From Clostridium sp. AT4 (GTDB lineage Bacteria; Bacillota; Clostridia; Lachnospirales; Lachnospiraceae): a stretch of 64,000 nucleotides of DNA. The notes below the pieces were generated by a model. The model worked only from the letters and a program-made list of their open reading frames with translations, was not told the origin of the DNA and made no database searches. The first letter of the stretch is position 1. Each line of letters opens with the position of its first letter. The translations under genes were made by a program, and so were the position numbers. The stretch is taken from positions 143,348 through 207,347 of the forward strand of contig NZ_LN999827.1 of assembly GCF_001517625.2 (NCBI RefSeq). Direction: 5' to 3'. Positions 54,664-63,133 of the stretch are shown piece after piece.

Positions 54664-54712
54664 AAAAAGCGCCGTCGCTTCCTATCTGCTACGGAAACTA
54701 CGGCGCTTTTTT
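54664..54712 (+). terminator. Terminator of the symporter gene
   Basis: AAAAAGCGCCGT pairs exactly with ACGGCGCTTTTT; a T run follows on the plus strand just before the tRNA-Gln gene. Confidence 0.85.
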
Positions 54713-54714
54713 AC

Positions 54715-54786
54715 TGGGCTGGCGGGATTCGAACCCTCGTATGCAGGAGTCAAAGTCCTGTGCCTTTACCGCTTGGCGACAGCCCA
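54715..54786 (-). tRNA. tRNA-Gln (anticodon TTG)
   Basis: Minus-strand cloverleaf: acceptor TGGGCTG/CAGCCCA, anticodon stem CAGGA/TCCTG with loop CTTTGAC, T loop TTCGAAT. First of three closely spaced tRNA genes. Confidence 0.93.
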
Positions 54787-54793
54787 TTATATT

Positions 54794-54826
54794 AAAAAAT
54801 CCTCTTCTCATCATCACGAAAAGAGG
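54794..54826 (-). terminator. Terminator after tRNA-His
   Basis: CCTCTT/AAGAGG stem with a 14-base loop and a six-T run on the minus strand. It separates tRNA-His from tRNA-Gln. Confidence 0.6.
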
Positions 54827-54830
54827 AAAG

Positions 54831-54905
54831 GGTGAGTAGAGGGATTCGAACCCTCGGCCTCCAGAGCCACAATCTGGCGCGATAACCAACTTCGCCATAC
54901 CCACC
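54831..54905 (-). tRNA. tRNA-His (anticodon GTG)
   Basis: Minus-strand cloverleaf: acceptor GTGGGTA/TACTCAC with the extra G(-1) paired to C73 that is characteristic of tRNA-His. Anticodon stem CCAGA/TCTGG with loop TTGTGGC. Confidence 0.93.
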
Positions 54906-54935
54906 ATATATCATTCAATTAGAGCTTACGCTCAA

Positions 54936-55009
<74 letters not shown>

Positions 55010-55137
55010 ATCCGTGATGCTTGCCGCATCAACGTGTTATACTTTATCATACTTTATCAAGAAATGCAAGCACTTTTTTTATATTTTTTTAGTTTTTTTA
55101 TTCTGAAATTTTATCCCGCTTTTAACCGGGATTTCAC

Positions 55138-55749
55138 TTACATGTCTCCACATATTTCCCGGTCTGCGCTATGGATCATACAGCTGATCCTCTTATATAC
55201 CAGGGCAGTCAGAAGAGAAACGATCACTCCTTTTAATAAATTAAACGGAGCTACACAGAAAATCGCCAATCCCCACACACTGCTTACCGCCGGATTAATT
55301 GCAGCCCCCGCTTCCAGGATATTATCCAGAGGCATGAACCGGGAATAAAACGGAATCATTACAAGGGCATTGATCATCGCCCCCACTGTAGCCATTAAAA
55401 TAGTCCCCACTGCCATTGCCTCAATTGCTCCTTTTTTCGTCTTACGGAGACGGTAGATCATTCCTGCAGGCACGACCATAGAACAGCCGATCACAATATT
55501 AGCAAACTCTCCCACAAAACCGGTAGAAGTCGGTTTGAGAAGGAGCTTTACCAGGATCTTCACTCCCTCCATCACAGCACCTGCTACAGGTCCCATAGCA
55601 AAAGTTCCCACAAGTACCGGAACTTCAGAAATGTCAAGGCCGTAAAAACTGGGAGCTATAAAAGGAAGAGGCACCTCAAACAGCATCAGAACTGCCGCCA
55701 GAGCTCCAAACATTCCCATCAATACTACCTGCTTTGTTTTCATCTTCAT
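55138..55749 (-). CDS. ribU: Riboflavin ECF transporter substrate-binding protein RibU
   Basis: 203-aa S-component with six membrane helices. It binds riboflavin and uses a shared energy-coupling module (EcfAA'T) encoded elsewhere. The N-terminal helix region KQVVLMGMFGALAAVLMLFEVPLPF, the FYGLDISEVPVLVGTFAMGP motif and KPTSTGFVGEFANIVIG are all typical of RibU. An FMN riboswitch lies directly upstream, so the gene is switched off when flavin is plentiful. Assignment is strong because both protein and regulatory RNA agree. Confidence 0.95.
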   Translation of the reverse strand: MKMKTKQVVLMGMFGALAAVLMLFEVPLPFIAPSFYGLDISEVPVLVGTFAMGPVAGAVMEGVKILVKLLLKPTSTGFVGEFANIVIGCSMVVPAGMIYRLRKTKKGAIEAMAVGTILMATVGAMINALVMIPFYSRFMPLDNILEAGAAINPAVSSVWGLAIFCVAPFNLLKGVIVSLLTALVYKRISCMIHSADREICGDM

Positions 55750-55841
55750 TGTCAGATCCTCCTGTTTTGATGTAATCTGCCGGGGTAAAGAATGCCAGCA
55801 GCAGGCTTAACCAAAACATCTCCGCTTTCTCTCCCACTGAC

Positions 55842-55876
55842 AAAAAAATCCCGGCTGATCTTGGATCCTCCGGGAT
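55842..55876 (-). terminator. Riboswitch-controlled terminator before ribU
   Basis: On the minus strand ATCCCGG pairs with CCGGGAT followed by TTTTTTT, located about 50 bases after the FMN aptamer. Formation when FMN is bound would stop transcription before ribU. Confidence 0.75.
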
Positions 55877-55924
55877 AAAATACGCATTTTATACAGCAAA
55901 TCTGCATCCAGGTCTGCTCTGCCC

Positions 55925-56035
55925 ATCTTCTCTCATCCAGACTGTAACTGTCGGTTCCGGAATCACACCGGATCAACCGCATATGCGGGTCGCGGACTCT
56001 ACCGCCGGTAGGGAATCTCACCCTGCCCCGAAGAA
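55925..56035 (-). promoter_or_regulatory. FMN riboswitch (RFN element)
   Basis: The reverse complement holds the full RFN consensus. It opens with CTTCGGGGCAGGGTGAGATTC and CCTACCGGCGGTA, continues with AGTCCGCGAC and a variable hairpin, then TTGATCCGGTGTGATTCCGG and ACCGACAGTTACAGTCTGGATGAGAGAAG. It binds FMN and controls ribU by the terminator downstream. Confidence 0.96.
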
Positions 56036-56098
56036 TGTATCTGATGTCAGTATACTCCCGTCAGGGCATTTAGTCAAGCTGTTTTTAGGCGCAAAAAA

Positions 56099-56169
56099 AG
56101 CAGGTGATGGGAATCGAACCCACGTATCTAGCTTGGAAGGCTAGTGTTCTACCATTGAACTACACCTGC
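56099..56169 (-). tRNA. tRNA-Gly (anticodon TCC)
   Basis: Minus-strand cloverleaf: acceptor GCAGGTG/CACCTGC, anticodon stem CTAGC/GCTAG with loop CTTCCAA, T loop TTCGATT. A T run just after its 3' end serves as terminator. Confidence 0.93.
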
Positions 56170-56321
56170 ACGAACAAGAAGTATTATAAAACAGGATGAG
56201 GGAATTGTCAACTGTTTTTTCAAAATTCCCTCATCTTTACCAGAAATAAACCAAAAAGAAAAAATCTTTTTTCAATTTCTCACGTTTATCTATGGCTAGT
56301 CTGAACTGTTACTAAATTCAC

Positions 56322-56371
56322 GCAAAAACAGGCGGGTAAGGTCTGCGGCCTCCTTTCCTGCCTGTTTTTGC
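56322..56371 (-). terminator. Terminator of the ade-permease operon
   Basis: GCAAAAACAGGC pairs exactly with GCCTGTTTTTGC, 33 bases after the permease stop. The remaining 56170-56403 contains AT-rich spacer with no gene. Confidence 0.75.
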
Positions 56372-56403
56372 AGTGCTGCAACTGAACTATAAATTTATGT
56401 ATC

Positions 56404-57777
56404 TTACAGCATAATGTACTTCCCGATAAACAGCACCGCCAGCACATACATCAGCGGGCTGATCTTCTTTTCCTTCATTTTTCCGGTCACTACATTGATT
56501 ACAACGTAGGAGATAACGCCCATTGCAATTCCTTCGGAAATGCTGTACATGAAGGGCATTGCGATGATGGCAACGTATGCGGGAATGGCTTCTGTGAAGT
56601 CATCAAAGTTAATCTTTGTAATAGAGGTCAGCATCAGAAAGCCTACTACTACCAGAGCCGGAGCCGTTGCAAAGGACGGGATGGCCAGGAAAATAGGGGA
56701 CAAGAACAGGGACAGTCCAAAAAGGATTGCAGCTACAACTGCGGTAAGTCCCGTACGTCCGCCCTCTGCCACGCCGGATGCACTCTCTACAAATGTGGTA
56801 GTGGTGGAGGTACCAAGCATAGCGCCTACAGAGGTTCCGATGGCGTCGGATAACAGGGCGCCGCGGATCCTTGGGAGCTTTCCATCCTTATCCAGCATAT
56901 CTGCCTTGGAAGCCACGCCAATGAGGGTTCCAAGGGTATCAAACAGGTCTACGAACAGGAATGCAAACATGACTACAAAGAAATCCAGGGATAAAATACC
57001 GGAAAAGTCCATCTGCATTAAGGTAGGCGCCAGACTGGGAACGCTGATTCCATTGGAAAAATCAGGCAGCAGACTGTACATGCCAATCTCAGGATTTACC
57101 TGATAGATTCCAAGAAGCTGGCAGAGAATGCCAAGACCCCATGTGATCAGGATACCCCAGAGGATGTTTCCTTTTACGCCCTTTACAACCAGAATACCTG
57201 TAACCAGAATACCCACCAGAGCCAGAACGACTGTGATCCCTTCACTGTTAAACAGACCATTTGCTACGGAGCTTTTAAAAGAATACACGCCTACCAAAGT
57301 CGCGCTGTCTACTACAATATGCGCATTCTGCAGGCCGATAAATGCAATGAAAAGTCCGATACCCACAGATACCGCATGTTTTAAATTCATAGGGATGGCA
57401 TTGAAAATCGCCTCGCGTACATTTGTCAAAGACAGAAGGATAAATACGATACCTTCAATAAATACGGCTGCCAGAGCGGTCTGCCAGCTATACCCCATCT
57501 GCAAAACAACGGTATAGGAAAAATACGCATTTAAGCCCATACCGGGAGCAAGTACAAAGGGATAGTTGGAAAATGCCGCCATTAAGAGCGTCGCGATAAG
57601 AGCCGCCAGAGCGGTAGCGGTAAATACAGCGCCGCTGTCCATTCCACAGGCGCTCAGTACACTGGGATTAACTGCCAGAATGTAGGCCATTGTCATAAAA
57701 GTGGTAATTCCTGCGATGACCTCTGTTTTTACATCTGTCTTATTTTCCTTCAGGTGAAATATTTTCTCCAGATCCAT
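56404..57777 (-). CDS. NCS2/AzgA-family purine permease
   Basis: 457-aa membrane protein with about twelve to fourteen helices. AzgA-type signatures: TDVKTEVIAGITTFMTMAYILAVNP at the N-terminus, FVLAPGMGLNAYFSYTVVLQMGYSWQTALAAVFIEGIVF, and the central DLFDTLGTLIGVASKADMLD. GTSTTTTFVESASGVAEGGRTGLTAV completes the set. These mark hypoxanthine, guanine or adenine permeases (PbuG/PbuO type). It follows adenine deaminase by about 48 bases on the same strand and shares its riboswitch, so import and deamination of purines are co-regulated. Exact base preference is not readable. Confidence 0.93.
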   Translation of the reverse strand: MDLEKIFHLKENKTDVKTEVIAGITTFMTMAYILAVNPSVLSACGMDSGAVFTATALAALIATLLMAAFSNYPFVLAPGMGLNAYFSYTVVLQMGYSWQTALAAVFIEGIVFILLSLTNVREAIFNAIPMNLKHAVSVGIGLFIAFIGLQNAHIVVDSATLVGVYSFKSSVANGLFNSEGITVVLALVGILVTGILVVKGVKGNILWGILITWGLGILCQLLGIYQVNPEIGMYSLLPDFSNGISVPSLAPTLMQMDFSGILSLDFFVVMFAFLFVDLFDTLGTLIGVASKADMLDKDGKLPRIRGALLSDAIGTSVGAMLGTSTTTTFVESASGVAEGGRTGLTAVVAAILFGLSLFLSPIFLAIPSFATAPALVVVGFLMLTSITKINFDDFTEAIPAYVAIIAMPFMYSISEGIAMGVISYVVINVVTGKMKEKKISPLMYVLAVLFIGKYIML

Positions 57778-57825
57778 ACAAGTTTCCTCCTACTTTTTCA
57801 TTCCATGTTCCGTTTTGCCGCTCTT

Positions 57826-59595
57826 TTATGAAAAAGAAACAGCCCGGATTTCCTGCAGCTGTGTATCTATCAGGCCACAGGTATTTAAACGCAGCTTTGG
57901 AATTACGGGAAGGCTTACAAATGCCAGAGTCATAAAGGGATCGATCCCCTCTCTGACACCCAGACCGGCCGCCAGTCTCTTAAGTTCCTCCAGCTTTTCA
58001 TCTACTGCTTCTGCTGCCATTGGGTTCATAAGTCCGCCGATTGGAAGAGGAAGAAGCCCCAGTACCGCTCCGTCCTTTACTACGGCAATCCCTCCCTGCG
58101 CCTTTCTCACCGTCTCCGCGGCCAGAGCCATATCCCGGTCACTGACGCCGGCTACAATGAGGTTATGGGAATCATGCGCTACACTGGTCGCCACTGCTCC
58201 GGCCTTTAAGCCATAGCCTCCCAGAAATCCAATCCCCTTATGTCCGGTTCCTTTATGGCGTTCCAGAACAGCCAGCTTTATAATATCCTCCTGAGGATTT
58301 ACCCCGGGAGCAAAGCCAGGAAGCTGTACCCAGGCTGCATTCCGCTCCTTTGTCAAAAGTTCTCCTGGTGTAAGCTCAATCACCCGACAGTAGGCCCCCT
58401 CCGGCTCCAGCCTGAAATCCTGCTCACAAACTTCCTTCATATGGAAGGAATGATGCACGCGGTCAAAGGACGGGCTTTCGGATTTCTCTCTGCGCTTCTC
58501 TTGTGAGATCAGCTCTCCCATCTGCGCCGCCAGCTTCCCGTTTTTATAGACCTGCACTGCTTTTATCTGCTCCAGATCCTCTAAAACCACCAGATCTGCC
58601 CGATAGCCCGGCGCTACTGCCCCATTTTCACGAAGACCAAAATACCGGGCCGGATGAAGCGTTGCCATCTGAATCGCTGTCACCGGATCTGCTCCCAGCC
58701 GGACTGCTTTTCGGATGATCCCATCCATATGGCCCTTTCTCTGCAGATCTCCCGGATGCTTATCATCCGTAACAAACATACATCGGTTTACATAAGGCTG
58801 CTTGCATAATGAAATAAGTCCTTCCAGATTTCTGGCTGCTGTCCCTTCACGCACCATGATCCACTGTCCCCGCCGCAGCTTTTCCAGCGCTTCCTCTGCT
58901 TCGGAGCATTCGTGATCCGAAGCCACTCCCGCAGCGCAGTAAGCATTTAACTGATATCCTGAAAGTCCGGGAGCATGGCCGTCAATCCGTTTTCCCCGGT
59001 CCGAACAGTCCTTAAGCTTAGCCAGAACGCCTTTCTCTGCCCTTACAGTACCGGGAGCATTCATCATCTCTGCCAGCCCCAGCACCCTGGGATTTTCATA
59101 GTAGGCTCTCAGATCCTCTGCACGGAGCACAGCCCCGGACTCCTCTAAATCGGCTGCCGGTACGCAGGATGGAAGCATAAAAAACACATCCAGCATCAGA
59201 TTTTCTGTTTCATAAAGCATGTAATCGATTCCCTCTGTGCCTGCCACATTGGCAATCTCGTGGGGATCTGTAATCACTGCCGTGGTGCCGTGGGGCAGGA
59301 CCGCCCGTTCAAACTCAGCCGGCCTTACCATAGAACTTTCCAAATGAATGTGGCCGTCTATAAAGCCCGGGCAGATAATCTTTCCTGACAGATCCACCTC
59401 CGTTTCTCCCTCATAGGAACCGACTCCTGCGATGTATCCAGCTTCTATTGCCACATCGGCTTCCTCCAGCTCCCCGGTAAATACATTCACTACCCTGGCG
59501 CCCTTTAACACCAAACCTGCCCTTTTTTCACCCGAAGCCGCCAGAATCCGCTCTCTTAAGGAGCTGCTGTCCTGTCTACTGCTCTTTCCTTCCAT
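57826..59595 (-). CDS. ade: Adenine deaminase
   Basis: 589-aa amidohydrolase converting adenine to hypoxanthine and ammonia. Metal-binding motifs are present: CPGFIDGHIHLESSMVRPAEF near residue 75, TAVITDPHEIANVAGTEG, DGHAPGLSGYQLNAYCAAG, and the VTDDKHPGDL and CTERNEAW-like Ade_C domain with VAHDSHNLIVAGVSD. This is the Ade family found in clostridia and Bacillus. The ATG at 59595 with AAAGGAGG was chosen over the GTG-initiated longer frame. It is first in an operon with a purine permease, behind a purine riboswitch. Confidence 0.95.
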   Translation of the reverse strand: MEGKSSRQDSSSLRERILAASGEKRAGLVLKGARVVNVFTGELEEADVAIEAGYIAGVGSYEGETEVDLSGKIICPGFIDGHIHLESSMVRPAEFERAVLPHGTTAVITDPHEIANVAGTEGIDYMLYETENLMLDVFFMLPSCVPAADLEESGAVLRAEDLRAYYENPRVLGLAEMMNAPGTVRAEKGVLAKLKDCSDRGKRIDGHAPGLSGYQLNAYCAAGVASDHECSEAEEALEKLRRGQWIMVREGTAARNLEGLISLCKQPYVNRCMFVTDDKHPGDLQRKGHMDGIIRKAVRLGADPVTAIQMATLHPARYFGLRENGAVAPGYRADLVVLEDLEQIKAVQVYKNGKLAAQMGELISQEKRREKSESPSFDRVHHSFHMKEVCEQDFRLEPEGAYCRVIELTPGELLTKERNAAWVQLPGFAPGVNPQEDIIKLAVLERHKGTGHKGIGFLGGYGLKAGAVATSVAHDSHNLIVAGVSDRDMALAAETVRKAQGGIAVVKDGAVLGLLPLPIGGLMNPMAAEAVDEKLEELKRLAAGLGVREGIDPFMTLAFVSLPVIPKLRLNTCGLIDTQLQEIRAVSFS

Positions 59596-59708
59596 GAAGC
59601 TCTGTGCCTCCTTTCTGCGCTCTGAAACACCATTTTCCAGATTTTTACTCTCTATCCGCACAAAAAAACCACCGCTGCCTTCATGCTTTCACAGACGCTC
59701 CCGCTGTG

Positions 59709-59778
59709 AAAACTTATAGACAACTATTTGCGGTAGTTGGTAGAAACGCTCAACCAATTATGAGCATATATAAGCTTT
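59709..59778 (-). promoter_or_regulatory. Purine riboswitch aptamer (C74 type, variant core)
   Basis: The reverse complement folds as P1 (AAAGCTTAT/ATAAGTTTT), P2 around GCTCA/TGAGC, J2/3 with the invariant GTTTCTACC, P3 AACTA/TAGTT with loop CCGCAAA, and J3/1 GTCT. The pyrimidine equivalent to position 74 is C, which predicts guanine or hypoxanthine rather than adenine. P2 is shorter than usual, and the position before C74 is U instead of the conserved A. A T7 run lies at 59662-59668 before ade, but the terminator/antiterminator pair is not resolved. Confidence 0.8.
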
Positions 59779-59821
59779 GTCAAAATTCAACTATTCACGT
59801 TCCATTTCTTTTATTTTTTTA

Positions 59822-59850
59822 ATCATATCACACAAGTATTGTATTGTCAA
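59822..59850 (-). promoter_or_regulatory. Promoter of the ade operon
   Basis: Minus-strand TTGACA (59850-59845) and TATGAT (59827-59822), 17 bases apart, about 45 bases upstream of the riboswitch aptamer. Confidence 0.75.
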
Positions 59851-59910
59851 CTCTTAAAAATACCGGAATTTTCCGTTTATTACGAATCATTCCGGTCGAT
59901 TGACTGATTA

Positions 59911-60925
59911 TCATTCCATCAGTCGGTCTGGATACAGAATATCATAGCTGACTGTCTGATAAAACCCTTTACAAATTGACGAATAATCCTTTCCATATAC
60001 CCCCATAAGATGCATCATTTTTGTTACAGCCGACTCCAGAGTCATATCATACGTTTCAATCAATCCAAAATCCCTTTTTACCTACTTTATATACCTCCAT
60101 ATTGCTCCCCTCGTTTACAACCTGCGTTGCAATCACAACGATCTTTCCTTTTTGCCTCCAATGTCTCATCTGACTGTAAAATTCATCTCTGAGAGATTCT
60201 GGTATTCCTCCTACGCCAAAACTTTCAATAAGCAGGCAATCATACTGCTCGAATAAATATCCTAAAAGTGCAGGGCGACTCCCCGGAAGAAGCTTTAATA
60301 TTGCAATGCTGTCATTCATGGCTTCATAAAAATGAACACTCAGGTTCTCCTTCTCCTGAAATACAAAACGTATAATTCTGCCTTCCCGAATAGATGCCAT
60401 TATCGGAAAATTAACACTGGAAAATGCATCATAACTGTGAGCGCATGTTTTTTTTGCTCTTGTCCCTGCAATTACACATCCGTCAAAAACCACCGTCACC
60501 CCACAGGATTTTTCATCACACACATAATATATACTGTCTGTCAGATTAGTTTTTGCATCTGTTATATCCAGACAAATCGGCTTTTGAGAACCTGTGAGAA
60601 CAATCGGCTTGGGAGAATTCTGTATCATATAGGAAAGCGCGGCAGCTGTATATGCCATTGTATCTGTTCCATGAAGAATAACAAAGCCGTCATATGAGTC
60701 GTAATTCTTCTTTATTGACTGCAGAATCATCTGCCAGTAAAACGGTGTCATATCCGTACTGTCAATATTACATACCTGCATAATCTTAATATCGCAGATT
60801 CTTTTAACTGATGGTATATACTTTAAAATATCATCTCCCTCTAATCCCGGAGCAAGCCCCTCTTTCCCCTGAGTAGAGGCAATCGTGCCGCCCGTACAAA
60901 GCAATAAAATTTTTTTCTTATCCAT
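59911..60925 (-). pseudogene. L-asparaginase, frameshifted near the C-terminus
   Basis: Cytoplasmic-type asparaginase. The first frame (289 codons, stop at 60056) has the catalytic TGGTIAS at the N-terminus and HGTDTMAYTAAALSYM near residue 85, where the second catalytic Thr and its Asp lie. It ends abruptly after VGKKGFWID. In the neighbouring frame the conserved C-terminus continues as GLIETYDMTLESAVTKMMHLMG and runs to a stop at 59911. Removing one G from the AAAAAGGG run (60072-60079, complement) restores one 337-aa frame, the normal family length. No signal peptide is present. The lesion could be fixed, a sequencing error or a slippage site. Confidence 0.82.
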
Positions 60926-60953
60926 CTTTCACTTCCTCTATATCTATCGGCTT

Positions 60954-61121
60954 TTAATAAAATCCCCCATAAAAGTTTTCAGTAGGGATAACATTAATAA
61001 TTGCCTTGGAGTCCATCCTGCGTACCACATCTGCAATATCCTGTATCTCATAAGCAGTGATTACTATGTGAAGCAAATTTAAATGCCTGTAAGCTTCCCG
61101 GTTCTTTTCATCTAAAAACAT
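60954..61121 (-). pseudogene. 55-aa remnant resembling a YitT/DUF2179 C-terminal domain
   Basis: Open frame ending HIVITAYEIQDIADVVRRMDSKAIINV and PTENFYGGFY, which looks like the C-terminal DUF2179 domain of YitT-type membrane proteins. No membrane part is present, and its first codons lie in the T run of the upstream terminator, with no ribosome site. It is probably a leftover of a deleted gene between the SIS gene and asparaginase. Confidence 0.35.
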
Positions 61122-61152
61122 TCTGCCGGATTCCTAATGACTCCGGCAGAAT
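61120..61152 (-). terminator. Terminator of the PTS-SIS operon
   Basis: ATTCTGCCGGA and TCCGGCAGAAT are perfect 11-bp complements with an 11-base loop, followed by GTTTTTAG on the minus strand. Confidence 0.85.
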
Positions 61153-61163
61153 AATATATTGCA

Positions 61164-62282
61164 TTAGATATTTTCAAGCTTATAATGATCGCGCACGCCA
61201 TCCAAAATCTTACTTCCCACTTTCGTGTGGAACAGAGGATCCTTGGGAATGTCCGGGTTAATTCCCAAGTCCTGAGGTGCAAGGCAGGCCACAATCTGCA
61301 TTGGAATTATATATTCCCATGAAGAAAACAACGGATCTTCCACAAAATTACAAATCAGATTTTTACTGTTCTGCTCCACAATTCCCTCGGGAGATCCAAT
61401 CAAATAATTGTGAGGAGTCCATTCCTTCAAAACCTCAATCAACCGCAGTGTTCTGGGCTTATAATCCCCTTTAGATGCCAGATAAAAAATATGGGTGCTT
61501 TCTGTTACAGAATTATAAATACCATGGAAAAATTCTTCAATATCATATCCCGTTACACCCTGACGTACGGTTTCAAGTATTTTTAATGCGCCCTCCAATA
61601 CGTCGGCATACATGCCGTCATATCCCACAACAATGATCCTTTTTGCGGGAAGAAATTCATCCCTAATCCTTCCATACCATTCCACAGCTGCCTTTGTCAC
61701 ATTTCCCAGATTGTCAATTACACGGTACATACGCTCAAAATAAGCCTCTGCTTTCTCCTTAGATACAATACCTTTTTCCAAAGCCAGTTCTGTCAGCATC
61801 ATCATCAGCGTAACCGTCGTACCTGCATATCCCTTGGTTTTAGCTCCGCACTGTTCATTTCCTACCTGAATTAATGTTCTGGTATCTGCGTGTTCAAAGA
61901 TAAGAGCTGACGGATTTTCTGAAACAGCCGCTGTGTAAAGCCCCTGCTTCCTTGCGGCATCCAGACCAGCTACCGTAGACAGGCTTTGTCCTCCCTGAGA
62001 CATACCAATCACAAGCGTGTGTTTATTAAATACTTTTTCACTACGTTCAAACTGAGTGGGATACATACAAAATACCTTCATCCCCAACAGTTCTTCCAGA
62101 TAATTCTTTGCAGATAATCCTGCATGATAGCTGGTGCCGGACCCCAATACATAAATCTGCTGGATATCCTTATCCTTAGCATATGCTGTAAACTGCTCTG
62201 TGATTTCTTTACGATTGCAAATGATATTGCGAAGTACCTCCGGAGTTTCGCAAATATAACTGTACATTCTGGACTCACTCAT
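61164..62282 (-). CDS. SIS-domain sugar isomerase/deglycase (FrlB/GfrF/AgaS-like)
   Basis: 372-aa cytoplasmic protein with two SIS domains. The first (about 40-180) has YVLGSGTSYHAGLSAKNYLEE and VIGMSQGGQSLSTVAGLDAARKQG, the phosphosugar-binding loops. CGAKTKGYAGTTVTLMMML follows, and the second domain spans about 195-340. The family includes fructosamine-6-phosphate deglycases (FrlB, FraB, GfrE/GfrF) and glucosamine-type isomerases. It lacks the glutaminase part of GlmS. The start overlaps the stop of PTS IID, so it acts on the sugar phosphate that the PTS delivers. Choice between deglycase and isomerase is inference. Confidence 0.82.
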   Translation of the reverse strand: MSESRMYSYICETPEVLRNIICNRKEITEQFTAYAKDKDIQQIYVLGSGTSYHAGLSAKNYLEELLGMKVFCMYPTQFERSEKVFNKHTLVIGMSQGGQSLSTVAGLDAARKQGLYTAAVSENPSALIFEHADTRTLIQVGNEQCGAKTKGYAGTTVTLMMMLTELALEKGIVSKEKAEAYFERMYRVIDNLGNVTKAAVEWYGRIRDEFLPAKRIIVVGYDGMYADVLEGALKILETVRQGVTGYDIEEFFHGIYNSVTESTHIFYLASKGDYKPRTLRLIEVLKEWTPHNYLIGSPEGIVEQNSKNLICNFVEDPLFSSWEYIIPMQIVACLAPQDLGINPDIPKDPLFHTKVGSKILDGVRDHYKLENI

Positions 62283-63133
62283 TAGAAAATACCTACGACA
62301 GAACCAGCAATTCCAAAGAGAATAATTCCCCAGAGAACAGTGGTCGTCTTTATTCCTTTCTGTAATAATTTGTAAATAACAAATGTTAATCCTAACGGAA
62401 GAATATTTGGAAGAATGCTGTTAAATATATCCTGAATCACAACATCTGCTCCATCCATACTGATTACCAGAGGCGTAGAAAGCGCAACCATGGATGCACA
62501 CATGGAGCCAACTACTACCAACCCGAGAATTTTAGCCACTTCTGTAAGAAGGGCAATTACTCCCCCCTGAGACATGTTCTCAAGAAAACTGACACCGCTC
62601 TTATATCCAAGCTTTAAGCCCTGATAGCGCACAAAAAGCTGTGGAATATTATACATCAGGAAAAACAATACAGCTCCCAATATGCTCCCCTGAGCTGCAA
62701 GGCTTGCTCCGATACCGGCTGCAATAATCCTGAGTGTTCCCCAGAAAAAAGAATCACCGATTCCGGCTAAGGGCCCCATTAAAGCAGTCTTAACTGCATT
62801 AATAGATTCTTCATCACACTCCTCCCCGTTTTCTCTGGCCTTTTTAAACTTTTCCTCCATAGCTATGGAAGCCCCTGTAATAAACGGAACCACACAGGGC
62901 GTTGTATTAAAAATAGCCAAATGCCGCTTCAGCGCTTTTGAAGCCTCCTCTTTATCCGGATACAGCTTTTTTAAAGCCGGCACCATCTGATAAGCGAAGC
63001 CAACATTCTGCATACGCTCATAACAAAAACATGCCTGAAGAGGGAATGTGCGCCAGAACGTCTTTTTAAATACCTCTTTAGTCATAACGGATTCCTGTAC
63101 TCTTCCGTTCTCCTGATCTACATTACTCATCAT
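62282..63133 (-). CDS. PTS system mannose/fructose/sorbose family IID component
   Basis: 283-aa membrane subunit. The conserved ManZ-type blocks are seen: FWRTFPLQACFCYERMQNVGFAYQMVPALKKLY at the N-terminus, FNTTPCVVPFITGASIAMEE, and MGPLAGIGDSFFWGTLRIIAAGIGASLA, followed by LFFLMYNIPQLFVRYQGLKLGY. About five hydrophobic stretches lie in the C-terminal half. It forms the membrane channel with IIC. The start overlaps the IIC stop, so translation is coupled. Confidence 0.94.
   Translation of the reverse strand: MMSNVDQENGRVQESVMTKEVFKKTFWRTFPLQACFCYERMQNVGFAYQMVPALKKLYPDKEEASKALKRHLAIFNTTPCVVPFITGASIAMEEKFKKARENGEECDEESINAVKTALMGPLAGIGDSFFWGTLRIIAAGIGASLAAQGSILGAVLFFLMYNIPQLFVRYQGLKLGYKSGVSFLENMSQGGVIALLTEVAKILGLVVVGSMCASMVALSTPLVISMDGADVVIQDIFNSILPNILPLGLTFVIYKLLQKGIKTTTVLWGIILFGIAGSVVGIF

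Noticed and set aside
55752-56021. 89-codon minus-strand frame upstream of ribU
   Set aside because: It coincides with the FMN riboswitch and its expression platform and has no protein family features.
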